Shown piece by piece: positions 11,781 through 21,970 of a stretch of DNA of 64,000 bases. The stretch is taken from assembly GCA_032622095.1 (NCBI GenBank), contig CP136065.1, positions 118,029,195 to 118,093,194 on the forward strand, given 5' to 3'. This stretch comes from Siphonodentalium dalli (lineage: Eukaryota > Mollusca > Scaphopoda > Gadilida > Siphonodentaliidae). A model generated the notes under the pieces. The model did no database searches. It was not told where the DNA came from and worked only from the letters and a program-made list of their open reading frames with translations. The position numbers were made by a program, and so were the translations under genes. Positions within the stretch are counted from its first letter, which is position 1. The number at the start of each line of letters is the position of its first letter.

Positions 11781-12065
11781 CTAGCATATCTGATACATAG
11801 AAGAAAACATCAAACGTATATTTATCATTTTATTTAAGATATACATGTACAAATATTCTTGCAAACTGGGAGACATCGAACCGTCAGAGGATCGCATATT
11901 ATAATGGATCATGTATATATTATAACACAATTGGTCTGTTCCATTCAGTATAGTTTCCACACAAACATTTACAATAAACCACTCAAAAGCTCGCTCTGTG
12001 TCGGGCACATGTAGCTGATATACGGGCATAGCAACATTTCTTTTAAACTGAGAATATTTCGTCAA
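11781..12065. repeat. Terminal block of the satellite-family element
   Basis: 'gtgagc.agca', 'atagaagaaa.cat', 'tttatttaaga.atacat', 'atattcttgcaaa', 'gaaccgtcagaggat' and 'atggatcatgta' occur in the same order at about 41890-42045. The repeat therefore includes this block at its right end, and the two loci are copies of one element. The 94-codon minus-strand frame here is inside the repeat and lacks any recognisable domain. Confidence 0.75.
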
Positions 12066-12815
12066 TATTTAGCGCCACGAACAGAGGATCACCTGGACAT
12101 TTCTTTAAAACATCTGTATCTTCATGGATATATGATAGCCAGGTGTCCTCAAAATCTAGATTGATTGATACATCTCTCTATATATGTAAAACATAATTGC
12201 CGTCTTATTTTTGCGATCTAATATGTTTATGATGTTCATGTTCATGTCATAACGTATTACGTATACGCAGTTGTAAATGAATAAAAACTACTTTATTGGT
12301 GGAACGGATTAATCGCGATAAACAAAATGACAATCGACAAGGTGAGCCAGTACTTATATTCCATGTGTAAGAATCTCATGTTTTGTGATGCTATTTGAAT
12401 ATACAATTTATGAAAATACGCGTAAGACTTTAAGCAAGAGTATTCTCTATTCCCACCAAATATTCGCAGCATGCAGAGGGTTTCACATCACTTTAACCTG
12501 TGCAACGCCTGGTAATCCTGCTAGTTAAACTTATATAAACAAGACCACAGACATGTCAAAAGGTGATTAATTAATGTCCATGATAGGAGCTGGAGCAGAG
12601 TGGTCACTGTAGAAATGCATAAAATAAACAATAGATGGTATGTTGTTTACTTTCTGCAGTCAAGACTGCATTGTGTTAAATAAATAATGATACTTTTTAA
12701 CACAAGCACCAAAGTGAACACGTAAGGTATGGTACTCTATATAAACTGGATTTGTTCCAAGGGTTCATTAAAATAAATTGATCTAACAGGACATGACATC
12801 TAATAATAGATCACT
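12066..12815. other. Unannotated stretch
   Basis: AT-rich sequence with no conserved frame, RNA gene or repeat family that I can recognise. Confidence 0.4.
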
Positions 12816-13545
12816 TCTGAGTTATTGATATCATGTGTCTCTGGGATCGATGGAAAGAGTTAAAATTTTGAAAACTAATCAATTGATCAATCAGATAAGA
12901 AATATTTGCCCTATTGCATCGGATAACATGTGTCTATAGGATTGTTGGAAAGTGTTAATAATAAGGCATTTTACAGTGTTTATTAATAAACCGTGCTCAA
13001 AGTAGAAGGTTAATCTGATATGGTCTGCCCAGTTGAAACAATAAAGTCATATTTGAGACAGGAATACTCATCTGTTTGTTGCACATTGTACAAATAATTC
13101 ACATTGGCTAGCAGGTAATATTTTGAGTTATTGATAGCATGTGATGGGTGAAACGAATTAATGTTTTCAAAACCAATCAATCAATACAAAAATTCATACA
13201 GGTGAATAGTGGGCCTTTTCAACAAGATCGGAGAAGAAATGTTTGAGTTATCGCGTAGGAAGCCACATGTCTATGGGAGATAAATTGGAAGGGTCAAAAA
13301 TTTCAAAAAACATCAGCTGATCGATACTAAAAACAATACAGGTGAGTGGTGTGTCATCATAAACCTGCATATGAAATATGAACATATTCCAATGAAAAAT
13401 ACTTGAGTTATCATGTAGGGCAGCATGTGTCTACAGACAGAAGGACGGCTAGACAGACAGACAGATGGACAGACTAACAAGTGATGGTTGATCCGGACAT
13501 CGGCATTATGTGTACCATACATGGTATGGGTACATATAAAAACAA
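12816..13545. repeat. Tandem degenerate copies of the dispersed repeat, microsatellite-ended
   Basis: The block 'gagttat.g...agcatgtgtctatggga...aagggttaa...caatcaatac.aaaa.tcatacaggtgaatagtg' recurs in diverged form at about 12820, 12910, 13124, 13245 and 13405. It ends in a GACA/GACG microsatellite (13438-13475) and the terminal motif 'gtaccatacatggtatgggt' (13513-13532), which is nearly palindromic. The same end is at 1357-1377. Open frames here are repeat-derived. Confidence 0.75.
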
Positions 13546-14230
13546 TGTGATCTTGATAATTGATACGCTAAACTTGTGTCATAATTCTTCACATGTTAAT
13601 GGGCTCTCTTTAGCACTGATTGACGCACTAGATATTGTTCACCTGACACTTGTCAGACTTCGATCGAGACACTACTATGGCCAATCAAATTGCATATTGA
13701 TTGTGTGGCATTTTATATTAAGATCCTTGGCTAGCAGTGCAGTTCACTCTGCTTATAATTTGTAGGTAATGCTCCTATCAAATACTACATATCCCAAGCA
13801 TCTACAGGGACTTGTGACAGCTAGTCAATATCATTGTATGGCAATTATTTGTACATTCTTAGACATCCTGTGGTTTTGGTTACTTGCAAAAGTGCTGTTT
13901 TCTCCTTCCTAATAAGCAAGAGTCATTTTGTTAAGAAATTAATATTCATATATCATATTTTGAAGAAGAGGGGTAGTAGCTTGGTAATGTAGCCATTTCA
14001 CAACTTTAACATGTTTCCTATGATCCTGTTAAAATTTCATTACAGTGTTTCAGATGACACACTCCAGACCTCTATAGTTTTTGGTTTCATTCAATTGATC
14101 TGCTTAGAAAAAATTAACCCTTTCGACCCATCCAATAAGCACATGCTATCCAATGCAAAAACTCAGGCTGTGCATCAAAGATGGCTCTGGTTGAGTTTAT
14201 TTGCCCATAAGAGTGAATCTGTCTGACAGA
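13546..14230. other. Unannotated stretch
   Basis: Small open frames (13481-13765 and 14011-14226, plus strand) carry no recognisable domain and lack supporting splice context. Nothing else was seen. Confidence 0.4.
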
Positions 14231-14234
14231 GAAT

Positions 14235-14775
14235 CACTGAAAATGGACAAACTAAAAAACCATAACTCAAAACTAAGGGCCAGAAACTAAGGTAAAGAAA
14301 AATTGGACACACCAGGTTTTTGAACTCAATCAAGATATTGTTGCGAATGTTCCATATGCCCAATATGAATGGCATCGGTTCATATTTGTTCTAGTTTTCA
14401 CACTAACTGTCATAAAATTTATAAAAATATACAAACTAAGAGCCATAACTCACTTTGCTCCGGTAAAATAAATCGGACAAACCTGACTTTCAATCTTGAT
14501 CATGAAATTGTTGTGAAAGGTCCACATATCAAATATGAATAATTGGGTTACATTTTTCAAGTTTTGCACTAAAGGTCATAAAATGGGCAAAAATAGACAA
14601 ACTAATGGCCATATTAATTCAGGTCAAAAGGATCGGACAAATGTGGTTTTCGAACTCATTCAAAGGTGCATAAAACTCTTGTTAGAAAGTCAGGGCGGAC
14701 CAGATTTTCTGTCCGTAGCTGTCGCACATGACAATAAAATCACATTCCAAAAATTGCCAGACAACATCCATCAAT
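14235..14775. repeat. Three degenerate tandem units of ~165-190 bp
   Basis: 'acaaactaa.a.ccata.ctc' starts units near 14250, 14433 and 14597. Each continues with 'cggacaaa...tttcgaactcaatca' and 'ccatatgcc.aatatgaat'-type words. It is related to the abundant 'ggccataactc' repeat family. Open frame 14535-14777 is repeat sequence. Confidence 0.65.
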
Positions 14776-14884
14776 AAATGGCTATATTATATAGGTTTGT
14801 TGCTGCCCGACTGCCAACCGTCCCTCGCCATATCAATAGTTGAGTTTGACAAAAACTCGACTAACAACAAATATTAATAGTTTT

Positions 14885-15700
14885 ATATCATTTGATTTGA
14901 GGATCTGTTTTGAAAATATGAAGATTTTATTCCCACAGTGCATGTGATCCAATGATGTCAATAAATTAATTATGAGCATCCAATATCCAGTGTTTACAGT
15001 ACATCTAGGTGGAGGAAAGGGATAACTCTAGTAACAAAAGGTTGTACCAGCAGTGCTGGCATACCCCCACAATGGCAAATTCGAACTGACAAATTATAGA
15101 TGGGATATCTGCTCGGAGAGAAAAACAAATCAACGTTTTCATAAACAAAGATAAATAACTCTAGAATGGAAAACATGAACGAAACACTCAACTGATTGCT
15201 ATCATAGTAGTGAACATTCATACCACCGGCGGTGGAGATACAGACTAAAAACCAACATTTCCAAATAAACAAAGATGAATAACTCTGGAACGGAAAATCG
15301 GAAAAAAATTATTGAAAAGTTAATGAATTGCCCTCATAGTAGTTAACATACATAACAAATTTAATTGAGATTCGTTAACCGGTGGCGGAGATATCTGCTC
15401 AGACGGACAAAAAAAAAAACATTTCCAGATAAACAAAGATGAATAACTATAGAATGGAAAACGCGGAAAAAATTATTGAACACTCCGTTGAATGCCCTCA
15501 TAGTAGTGAACATCCATACCAAATTTCATTCAAATCTGAGAACCAGTGTTTGAGATATCTGCCCAGATAGATAGACCGAACAGAACAAATGGACGGACAG
15601 AACAACGAATGAATAAATGTCTGGTCGATGCCCAGATGGACGGACGGATGAGGTCAATCCAGTATACCCCCATTCTCTTCAAGAGTGGGTTATAATAAAG
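14885..15700. repeat. Repeat cluster with ~150-bp units and GACG tail
   Basis: The left end (about 14905-15000) is an inverted relative of the repeats at 830-930 and 8990-9090. Three to four units then contain 'ttcataaacaaagat.aataactctagaatggaaaa' and 'gccctcatagtagtgaacat' near 15130-15220, 15255-15350 and 15420-15515. They finish with a GACG/GACA-rich tail and 'gtcaatccagtatacccc' (about 15649). No gene was recognised. Confidence 0.7.
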
Positions 15701-15785
15701 CTTGGGGATGGATCTCAAAATTGCAGGTGCACAGGTTCATATGAAGTTGAAAAAGGGGAGTAACTAACTAAAATAAAGGTGGTGC

Positions 15786-16200
15786 ATAATTCTAAAAATA
15801 AATAAGACTTACCTTGGTAAGGTGAAGTTCATTTTGAATTATATGAGACATCAATCACAGAGGGCTTGAATATGGGGAGCGCTGCGCATGCGCGGACTAA
15901 GACAGCCTCAGTTTTGACAGCCAAATTTTTTCGAGCTATTAAAATGAATGTGTAACTTGCTCAACGAGCAAATGTCTTTTGTATCGAATTGTTTTCTATA
16001 GTAATTTAGAACCATACCGGTAGTTATTGGCTGGCGATTCAGAGACTATTTGTTATTTTAGGGTTGGGATTCAAGCCCTCTGTGATTGATGTCTCATATA
16101 ATTCAAAATGACCTTCAACTTACCAAGGAAAGTCTTATTTATTTTTAGAATTATATTTCGCCAGCCAATCACTATCGGCCTTGAATATGGGGATTCAAAG
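15786..16200. repeat. Element A 3' end and internal complementary region
   Basis: 15786-15870 ('aattctaaaaataaataag', 'cttaccttggtaaggtgaag', 'atatgagacatcaatcacag') is complementary to about 16072-16157, giving a snap-back arm of about 85 bp around a 200-bp loop. Rightward of it, 16150-16195 ('atatttcgccagccaatcac...ccttgaatatgggga') is complementary to the opposite element end (20330-20371). The internal region therefore spells the two termini joined, the template proposed for circularisation of DIRS elements. The outer end contains an imperfect palindrome, cttacc-ttgg-taag. Confidence 0.9.
15884..15893. promoter_or_regulatory. GCGCATGCGC palindrome in element A ITR (3' copy)
   Basis: The inverted terminal repeat contains the self-complementary decamer GCGCATGCGC, which matches the consensus for NRF-1-type transcription factors of animals. 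The same decamer is in the other ITR at 20316-20325. That it is used in this genome is inference. Confidence 0.45.
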
Positions 16201-16219
16201 CCAATAGTGAGAACAAAAT

Positions 16220-17416
16220 TTATGACTCACCTACATCTGCAAATCCTTGATCCTTGACTACTCTCTTGTGGTAGTATTTATAGAACATAGATTCTTGGCT
16301 CCACCCTGCCTTTGTCATAACTTCCTTGAAGGGGACTATAGTGAATGCCTTTGACGATGCTGCTGCTCGCACACTGTGGGCCTTAAACACACTTATGTCT
16401 ATGCCTGCTTTGGACATTAATGTCCGTATCCATCGAGCAATGGTGGCTTTAGTCACTCTCTTATGCGGTTTAATGTAACTGATAAACAATGAATCCTCAT
16501 CAAGAAGTAGTCCTTGCGTTCTCCTTAAATATTCAACTAAAACTGTATATATACACAATCTCCTGTCGGGAGGATACGAACTAAATTCCACACTCTGATG
16601 TGTATAGCCGGCTCGGCTTTGTTTCAATAACCCTTTTATGTAAAATAAAAACTTAGATCGCGTGCTTCGCTTGCCGTCAACTGACAGCAAATGTAATGTC
16701 TGCACCCTCGCTGCATGCAAAAGAGATGCCATCATGGCTAACTTCATGGTCAGGTCCTTCAAACTCAATTGACGAACTGGCGACATTGTTCTCAATAGTC
16801 TCAGCACTACGTCTACATCCCAAGTGATGGCTGTTGGTTGAGCAGGTGGACACAGATTGAAAGCACCTCTCATAAAACGATTAATTTTTGTGTTTGTTCC
16901 GGCAGGAAACTGGTCTAGCTGGATTCCTATAGCAGATAGTGCTGACCGCGCGGAATTTAGCGAATTATAGCCCAAACCACTATGAAACAGCAACGTCATG
17001 TATTCAACTACGTCCGGCACAGATGGTGAAAATGGATGACTCTGATGCTCATTGCAGAACCTAAACCATTTCTTAATATAAACTGAGTACTGGGACTTCG
17101 TTGATGGTCTCCAGGAACACATGAGGATTTCGGTAGCGTTTGCTGAAAATCCTGAATTTTGGAACTGACTCCTGAGATTTGGCAAGCCATCAGTTGAAGA
17201 TGCGGAAACAAAGGATGTAATGTCAGTTTTCGCGGAAGCCTCAAAAGGTCTGCATGGATTGGTAGTAGACATGGATGGCTGATCAAACTCAGCATCAACA
17301 TCGAGAACAATGGTTGTGTGGGCCACACCGGTTGGGTGATAAGACCGGTGGCCTGATCTTGTGTAATCTTTCGTATGCAGCGAGCGATTAAGCTGAAAGG
17401 AAGAAACAGATAGCAT
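16220..17416 (-). CDS. Tyrosine recombinase of DIRS element A
   Basis: An uninterrupted 398-codon frame. The C-terminal half is a DIRS-type tyrosine recombinase with the expected residues in order: Arg237 (in HAARVQTL), His347 and Arg350 (HSVR), Trp372 (AGWS) and the probable nucleophile Tyr382 (FYKYYHK). Residues about 95-195 form the N-terminal core-binding region. In these elements the enzyme integrates the circular DNA product without making a target duplication. The frame overlaps the end of the RNase H region in another phase, as is common in DIRS. The start Met is the first in the frame; the true start could be internal (for example near residue 48). All catalytic residues are present, unlike the RT of the same element, so it may still encode active protein. 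It needs transcription from the element or from a neighbour. Confidence 0.9.
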   Translation of the reverse strand: MLSVSSFQLNRSLHTKDYTRSGHRSYHPTGVAHTTIVLDVDAEFDQPSMSTTNPCRPFEASAKTDITSFVSASSTDGLPNLRSQFQNSGFSANATEILMCSWRPSTKSQYSVYIKKWFRFCNEHQSHPFSPSVPDVVEYMTLLFHSGLGYNSLNSARSALSAIGIQLDQFPAGTNTKINRFMRGAFNLCPPAQPTAITWDVDVVLRLLRTMSPVRQLSLKDLTMKLAMMASLLHAARVQTLHLLSVDGKRSTRSKFLFYIKGLLKQSRAGYTHQSVEFSSYPPDRRLCIYTVLVEYLRRTQGLLLDEDSLFISYIKPHKRVTKATIARWIRTLMSKAGIDISVFKAHSVRAAASSKAFTIVPFKEVMTKAGWSQESMFYKYYHKRVVKDQGFADVGES

Positions 17417-19057
17417 AACTTATAGTTTCCCCAATGTATTGTAAATGCATCAATGTGGCTGGCTCCCGGGTCTCTTTCACAGGAACAATATGCCGCCACC
17501 TTTGTGGTCAGACGTGATGCAAAGAGGTCAATTGTGGGGGAACCCCAATGATTACAAACATCAGTGAATACTTTGTCATTCAACTGCCAATCTAAGCGGT
17601 CATTAAATTGCTGTGAAGGTAGGTCCGCCACATCAGTTGACCCAGGTATGTGTGAACATGATAACCAAATGCCATGGGACTGACATAGTTCCCAAATTTG
17701 TATACTAATGTCAATACACAGATATGATTTTGCACCCCCATGTTCTTGACATAGGTCATAGCTGTTGTACTATCTGTTAACACTAGAATGTGTTTTCCTA
17801 TCAAATCTGAAATAAAGGCTTGGATGGCAAATTTTATTGCTAGGCTATTTATGTGCATGCCACTCTCCTGTATGGACCAGCGGCCGCCAACAGTAACACC
17901 AGAAAGGACAGCACCCGAGCCACTCATGCTGCTGTCTGTGTAAATTGTGATGTCTGGTGTCCCGTGTTCAATGTGACGCACTTGGGTCGCCACATTAGTG
18001 GTCCACCATTGTAATTCGACCTTCATTGGGTCTGTGACAGCCATTTTCACATCAAAATTACCACATTTGTGCTGAAGGGCTTGTATTTTGTTTATTTCAA
18101 GCTGACGATAATGCAGATTTCCATACTCAACGGCTGAGAAGGTAGAAATTATCAGACAAATAATTCCGGCCACAGCTCGGATTGGGGCATGATTGAACTT
18201 TAAAAGGTCGGAACAGGCCTGTTGTGCCTTCAGCTTTTTCTCAGGTGGCAAATAAACGGTCATGGTGGCCGTATTGATAACATTACTAAGGTAAGTTATC
18301 TCCTGCATGGGGATTGTTACAGACTTAGTTGGATGGATAACAAATCCCAGGCTAGTGAGTAAGAACATTTTCGATGCACAGTGACCTGGTGACCCCTACC
18401 AAGAGGGTGTCACCTATGAAACTCGTATTAGTGTAACCATCTAATCTGAATGTAGAAAAAACAGGTTTTAACAGTTTTGTAAATAACCAAGGTGCTGCTG
18501 CGTATCCACTAGCGAGACAAGTATACATCATATTGATAAACTATTTCCTTCCAGCGGAACCGAAAATATTTTTGATGTTGTTCAGCAAGATTCACGGAAT
18601 AATAAGCATGACGAATATCTATGGACATGCATGGTTTAATGAGAGACAGAGCAGACTCAAATGTCTCCATTTTAAAATGATGGTATGGCACATACTCATT
18701 GAATTTTTTCAAATTTAAAATCAGCCGAACTTCATTAGTTCCTGGCTTGGGCCGGATGAATATTGGTGAAATAAATTGACCTGGAGTTTCTGGGACACTG
18801 ATTATCACCCCTTGCCGTGTGAGTTTTTCAAGTTCAAGCTCAACCAGGTCAATCTCAGATGTTTTAACTTGATTTTGAACATAATGCCCAATTTCCTGTG
18901 TCAGTGGGCCACGCTCATCAAATTCAAGGTGACAATGCTGAACAACATCTAAAATAAATGGGTCATGTGTCAATAATTTCCAATTTTTAACAAATTTACT
19001 CAAACAACCTGCAAAAAACATTTTTACAGTTATCAGAAATACATGTATATAGTTCAC
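17008..19057 (-). pseudogene. Reverse transcriptase-RNase H of DIRS element A (frameshifted)
   Basis: Three overlapping pieces in different frames form one decayed pol. 19057-18509 gives the RT fingers and palm, with motif A intact (SIDIRHAYYSV). Around 18512 the frame shifts, and a further shift occurs near 18368. RT motif C at 18406-18420 reads F-I-G-D-T where DIRS RTs have Y-x-D-D, so the first metal-binding Asp is Gly. 18368-17592 covers the thumb and RNase H (IYTDSSMSGSG and LTDSTTA kept); in 'INSLAIKFA' the usual catalytic Glu (LEL) is Ala. 17631-17008 is the distal domain (SPTIDLFASR, DAFTIHW). Both enzyme activities should be lost. The gag and RT frames share phase, separated by a stop near 19178. 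Confidence 0.9.
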
Positions 19058-19177
19058 ATACCTGAGTTGAACATATTGGATCTATCTGCGAGCAGGGCCC
19101 TTGTGGCTCCCCCGCCTGGAGTTTTTTCGCTCCTTTGGATACATGTATGGATGTGTTGAACTCGAACTTTGTCTTGA

Positions 19178-20233
19178 TTATTGGTACATCTGCCCTGATT
19201 GGCCTCTCATTCGTCGACCACGGTCGCGGTCACGTGATGAGAAGTTTTGACGACCAGTACCACTAGAACCCATCTTGCTTCCAAGTTTTGAGGTATCCTC
19301 AATTTCCCGCGCCGTTTTTGATGCATCATCACCAAAGAGGAAATTTGTGTATGGTCTGGAATGTGTGCACATTTGTGCATATTCAGAGTTCAGATCCAGT
19401 TTCAACAGGTCGCCCCGGAACATGTTGAGTTGAAAATTGCCATGGGCGAGAAGTGCCAACACATCATTTATCAGGTCAATAACAGGACCAATAGATGGGC
19501 AGTCAGGTTCCAACTGGGCAGCCGAATCGGTCACTTTTGCCAGGATTACGGCAGCCTTGATAACTGATGTTTCCACATTTTGGAGCTTAACATCATGTGT
19601 GCGAACTGGAGGCGACAATAAGTCCCCAACAAGTTGGTTTATTCGCACCATTTGGAGTCCTTAACAATTTTTAGGATGAGGATTTGTTTCGTCACGAGTC
19701 AGAGAACAATATTGGTCTTCATCGATGCCTTTGCGAAACATATCAGTCAAAGATTCAGCAAGAACTGGCTCAATATTGGGGCCCAAAGCCTCCTGAGCCT
19801 TCAGACGTTTCGACAAAGTTTGAAAACGACTGCTCATCGGCCTGGTCGTTTCTCCCTCGATAGGGTCATCAACATGAACAATCGAGTCATCGGTGAATTC
19901 AGACCCATTACCATAGTATTCAGCGTCGCCCGAATAGTCAAAGGTTTGGAAATTTTCCACAGTAACTAAACGATGGGCGATGTCGACTATTTTAGTTCCC
20001 TGTTCACTTTGGGTAGCCATAATCTGCTTTAAGTTGCGCAGAATTTCCGCGCTCTGTGAGTCGCTAGGATTTGTTCGGATTTCCAATTTCGAGGCAACCG
20101 GCACCAAAGTGGCTTTCTGCTTACCCTTTAATGGGTTGGCAGATGAGTTTCCCTTCTTTAATGAAGGCAGAACATTGTCGGGAGCTGGTCTTATTTCGCA
20201 AACTGCGTTGGCCTCAGCTTTTTCTAACGACAT
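19178..20233 (-). pseudogene. gag-like protein of DIRS element A (one nonsense codon)
   Basis: Two open stretches (20254-19661 and 19651-19178) lie in the same frame, divided by one TAA at 19661-19663, so this was a single ORF of about 350 codons. I place the start at 20233 (MSLEKAEANAV), the second Met, since the first (20254) has poor context; this is a judgement. The C-terminal part is rich in Arg, Gly and Ser (RDRDRGRRMRGQSG), a nucleic-acid-binding type tail. The region 'DLINDVLALLAHGNFQLN' aligns in type and position with 'EMTSDALALLGHSNRQLN' in element B, confirming homology. No zinc knuckle was seen. It probably formed the structural particle of the element. Confidence 0.85.
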
Positions 20234-20293
20234 AATTAACCACGTGTTTACCAATAATTATTTTTTGCGGCTGTCTCCGCGAACGCTAGAAGC

Positions 20294-20371
20294 ACAACTG
20301 AGGTTGTCTTAGTCCGCGCATGCGCAGCGCTCCCCATATTCAAGGCCGATAGTGATTGGCTGGCGAAATAT
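20294..20371. repeat. Element A 5' inverted terminal repeat
   Basis: Reverse complement of 15865-15915 over about 50 bp with very few mismatches ('ctgaggttgtcttagtccgc', 'gcatgcgcagcgctccccat', 'attcaaggcc'); the outer part (20330-20371) pairs with the internal complementary region at 16150-16195. It contains GCGCATGCGC at 20316-20325, about 85 bp upstream of the gag start, which is a plausible promoter position. Confidence 0.88.
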
Positions 20372-20429
20372 TTTCATAATCGCACGTGCACATGCTCCAG
20401 TGGAACTAAATATCTGTGCCAAGTTTCAA

Positions 20430-21970
20430 AATGAAAGTGTCAATGACACTGTAGCTCAACTTGGAGAGGGCATAATTTTATGTGTTACAGTCAATGGAGC
20501 GATTTGGAATGCGGAAAGTTGAAATGTCTAAATAATAATAGATATCAACATGAAGAGATATATCTAAAGTAAAATCCACTGGTGGCCATGTTTTGCAATA
20601 TAATTCAAAAACATTTGATAGGTCCCATCTAGTAGATCAACATCAAGATCAGTATCAAGTTTGGTGATGTTCGGATGATGGAAGTGGACTTTAGGGTGCT
20701 GTAGAGTGTGGTAAAGGATTTAGTCATGCAAAGAGTAAAATTCAAAATGGTGGGTGTCCTCTGTAGGGTGTACAAACGGATTTAGTCATAAAAAGAGTAA
20801 AATCGAAGATGGCCACTGGCGGCCATGTTTCAGCAAAATTTTGAAAACCCGAAGATCCATCATCCATATGAAGTTTGGTGATGATTAGATGAGGGATGTG
20901 GTATGTAGGTTGTGTCCAAGGATTTAGTCAGGCAAAGAGTAAAATCCACGATGGCTACCAGCAGAATGACCCCAAAATGACTCGTTCCCATCTACATGTC
21001 AATATTAACATCCACGACAAATTTCATGATGATCAGACGAACACTCCGGTCTGTAGCCCGTGCTAATGGATTGAATTTTGAATCAAAGATGGATGCTGGC
21101 GGACATGTTTTTTTGCCGAATGACCCCAAATGACATGTACCTATCTACATGTCAATATCAATATCAACAGCCATGACAAATTTCATAATGATCCGACAAA
21201 ATGTACGACTTGTAGCCAGTGCCAAAGGATTTAGTCATCCAAAGAGTAAAATTCAAGATGGCTGCCAGTGGCCATGTTTTATGGCGGACATGTTTTTTTG
21301 CCGAATGACCCCAAAATGACTTTTTCCTATCTACATGTAAATGTTAATATCCATGACAAATTTCATGATGATCCGACCAAAGGTACGACTTGTAGCCTGT
21401 GCCAAAGGATTTAGTCATACAATTTTAAGAGTAAAATACAAGATGGCTGCCGGCAGCATGTTTTATGGCCGATTTAGCCCAAAATGACTCGTTCCCATCT
21501 ACATGTCTATGTTAACATCCATGACAAATATCATGATGATCCGACCAAAGGTTCGACCTGTAGACCATGCCAAAGGATTTAGTCATGCAAAGATGGCTGC
21601 CGGCAGCCATGTTTTTTGGCCAAATGACCCCAAAATGACTTGTTTCCCATCTACTGTACATGTCAATGTTAACATCCGTGACAAATTTTATGACGATCAA
21701 ACTAACAGTAGGGCCTGTAGCCCGTGCTAATGGATTGCATTTTGAATCCAAAATGGTCATGTTTTTTGGCCGATTGACCCCAAAATGACTCGTTTCCCAT
21801 CTACATGTCAATGTCAACAGCCATGACAAATTTCATAATGATCCGACTAAAGGTGCGACCTGTAGCTCATGCTAATGGAAATTATTGACGGATGTCTCCA
21901 CGCACACACACACACCGACAACAGATACCAAGCCATGGCAATAGCTCAAACTTTACATGTAAAGTTGAAA
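20430..21970. repeat. Composite repeat with TAGCTCAACTT ends and internal tandem units
   Basis: Starts with 'gtgtcaatgacac' (palindromic) and TAGCTCAACTT (20452-20462) and ends near 21965 in 'ccaagccatggcaatagctc' and a degraded AAGTTGAGCTA. Between them lie about seven units of 130-190 bp, each with 'aagatggctgcc.g..gccatgtttt', 'gaccccaaaatgactcgttc', 'ccatctacatgtcaatgtta' and 'catgacaaatttcatgatga'. Related copies occur at 23040-23560, 27360-27440, 35550-35620, 39595-39920 and 59895-60362. Open frames on both strands here are repeat-derived. A short CACACA tract is near 21901. Confidence 0.85.

Larger units (their letters stand above)
15786..20371 (-). mobile_element. DIRS-type tyrosine-recombinase retrotransposon, element A
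   Basis: A 4.6-kb element on the minus strand carrying, 5' to 3', gag, reverse transcriptase, RNase H and tyrosine recombinase, the gene order of DIRS elements. Its ends are inverted repeats (15865-15915 against about 20294-20345). Boundaries come from the internal complementary region at about 16075-16195, which matches the reverse complement of the left end running directly into that of the right end; the matches stop at about 15786 and 20371. There is no long terminal repeat or obvious target duplication, as expected when integration is by a tyrosine recombinase. gag has one in-frame stop and pol has several frameshifts, but the recombinase is open. The element looks old but was once complete. 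Confidence 0.93.

Noticed and set aside
13313-13522. Open frame with 'SVCLSSRPSVC' peptide, and similar frames at 35318 and 36144
   Set aside because: The peptide is a translation of GACG/GACA microsatellite on the opposite strand, a common artefact.
15786-20371. Possible integrated virus or Crypton
   Set aside because: Gene order gag-RT-RNase H-recombinase and the internal complementary region identify a DIRS retrotransposon; Cryptons have no RT, and no capsid or envelope genes of a virus are seen.
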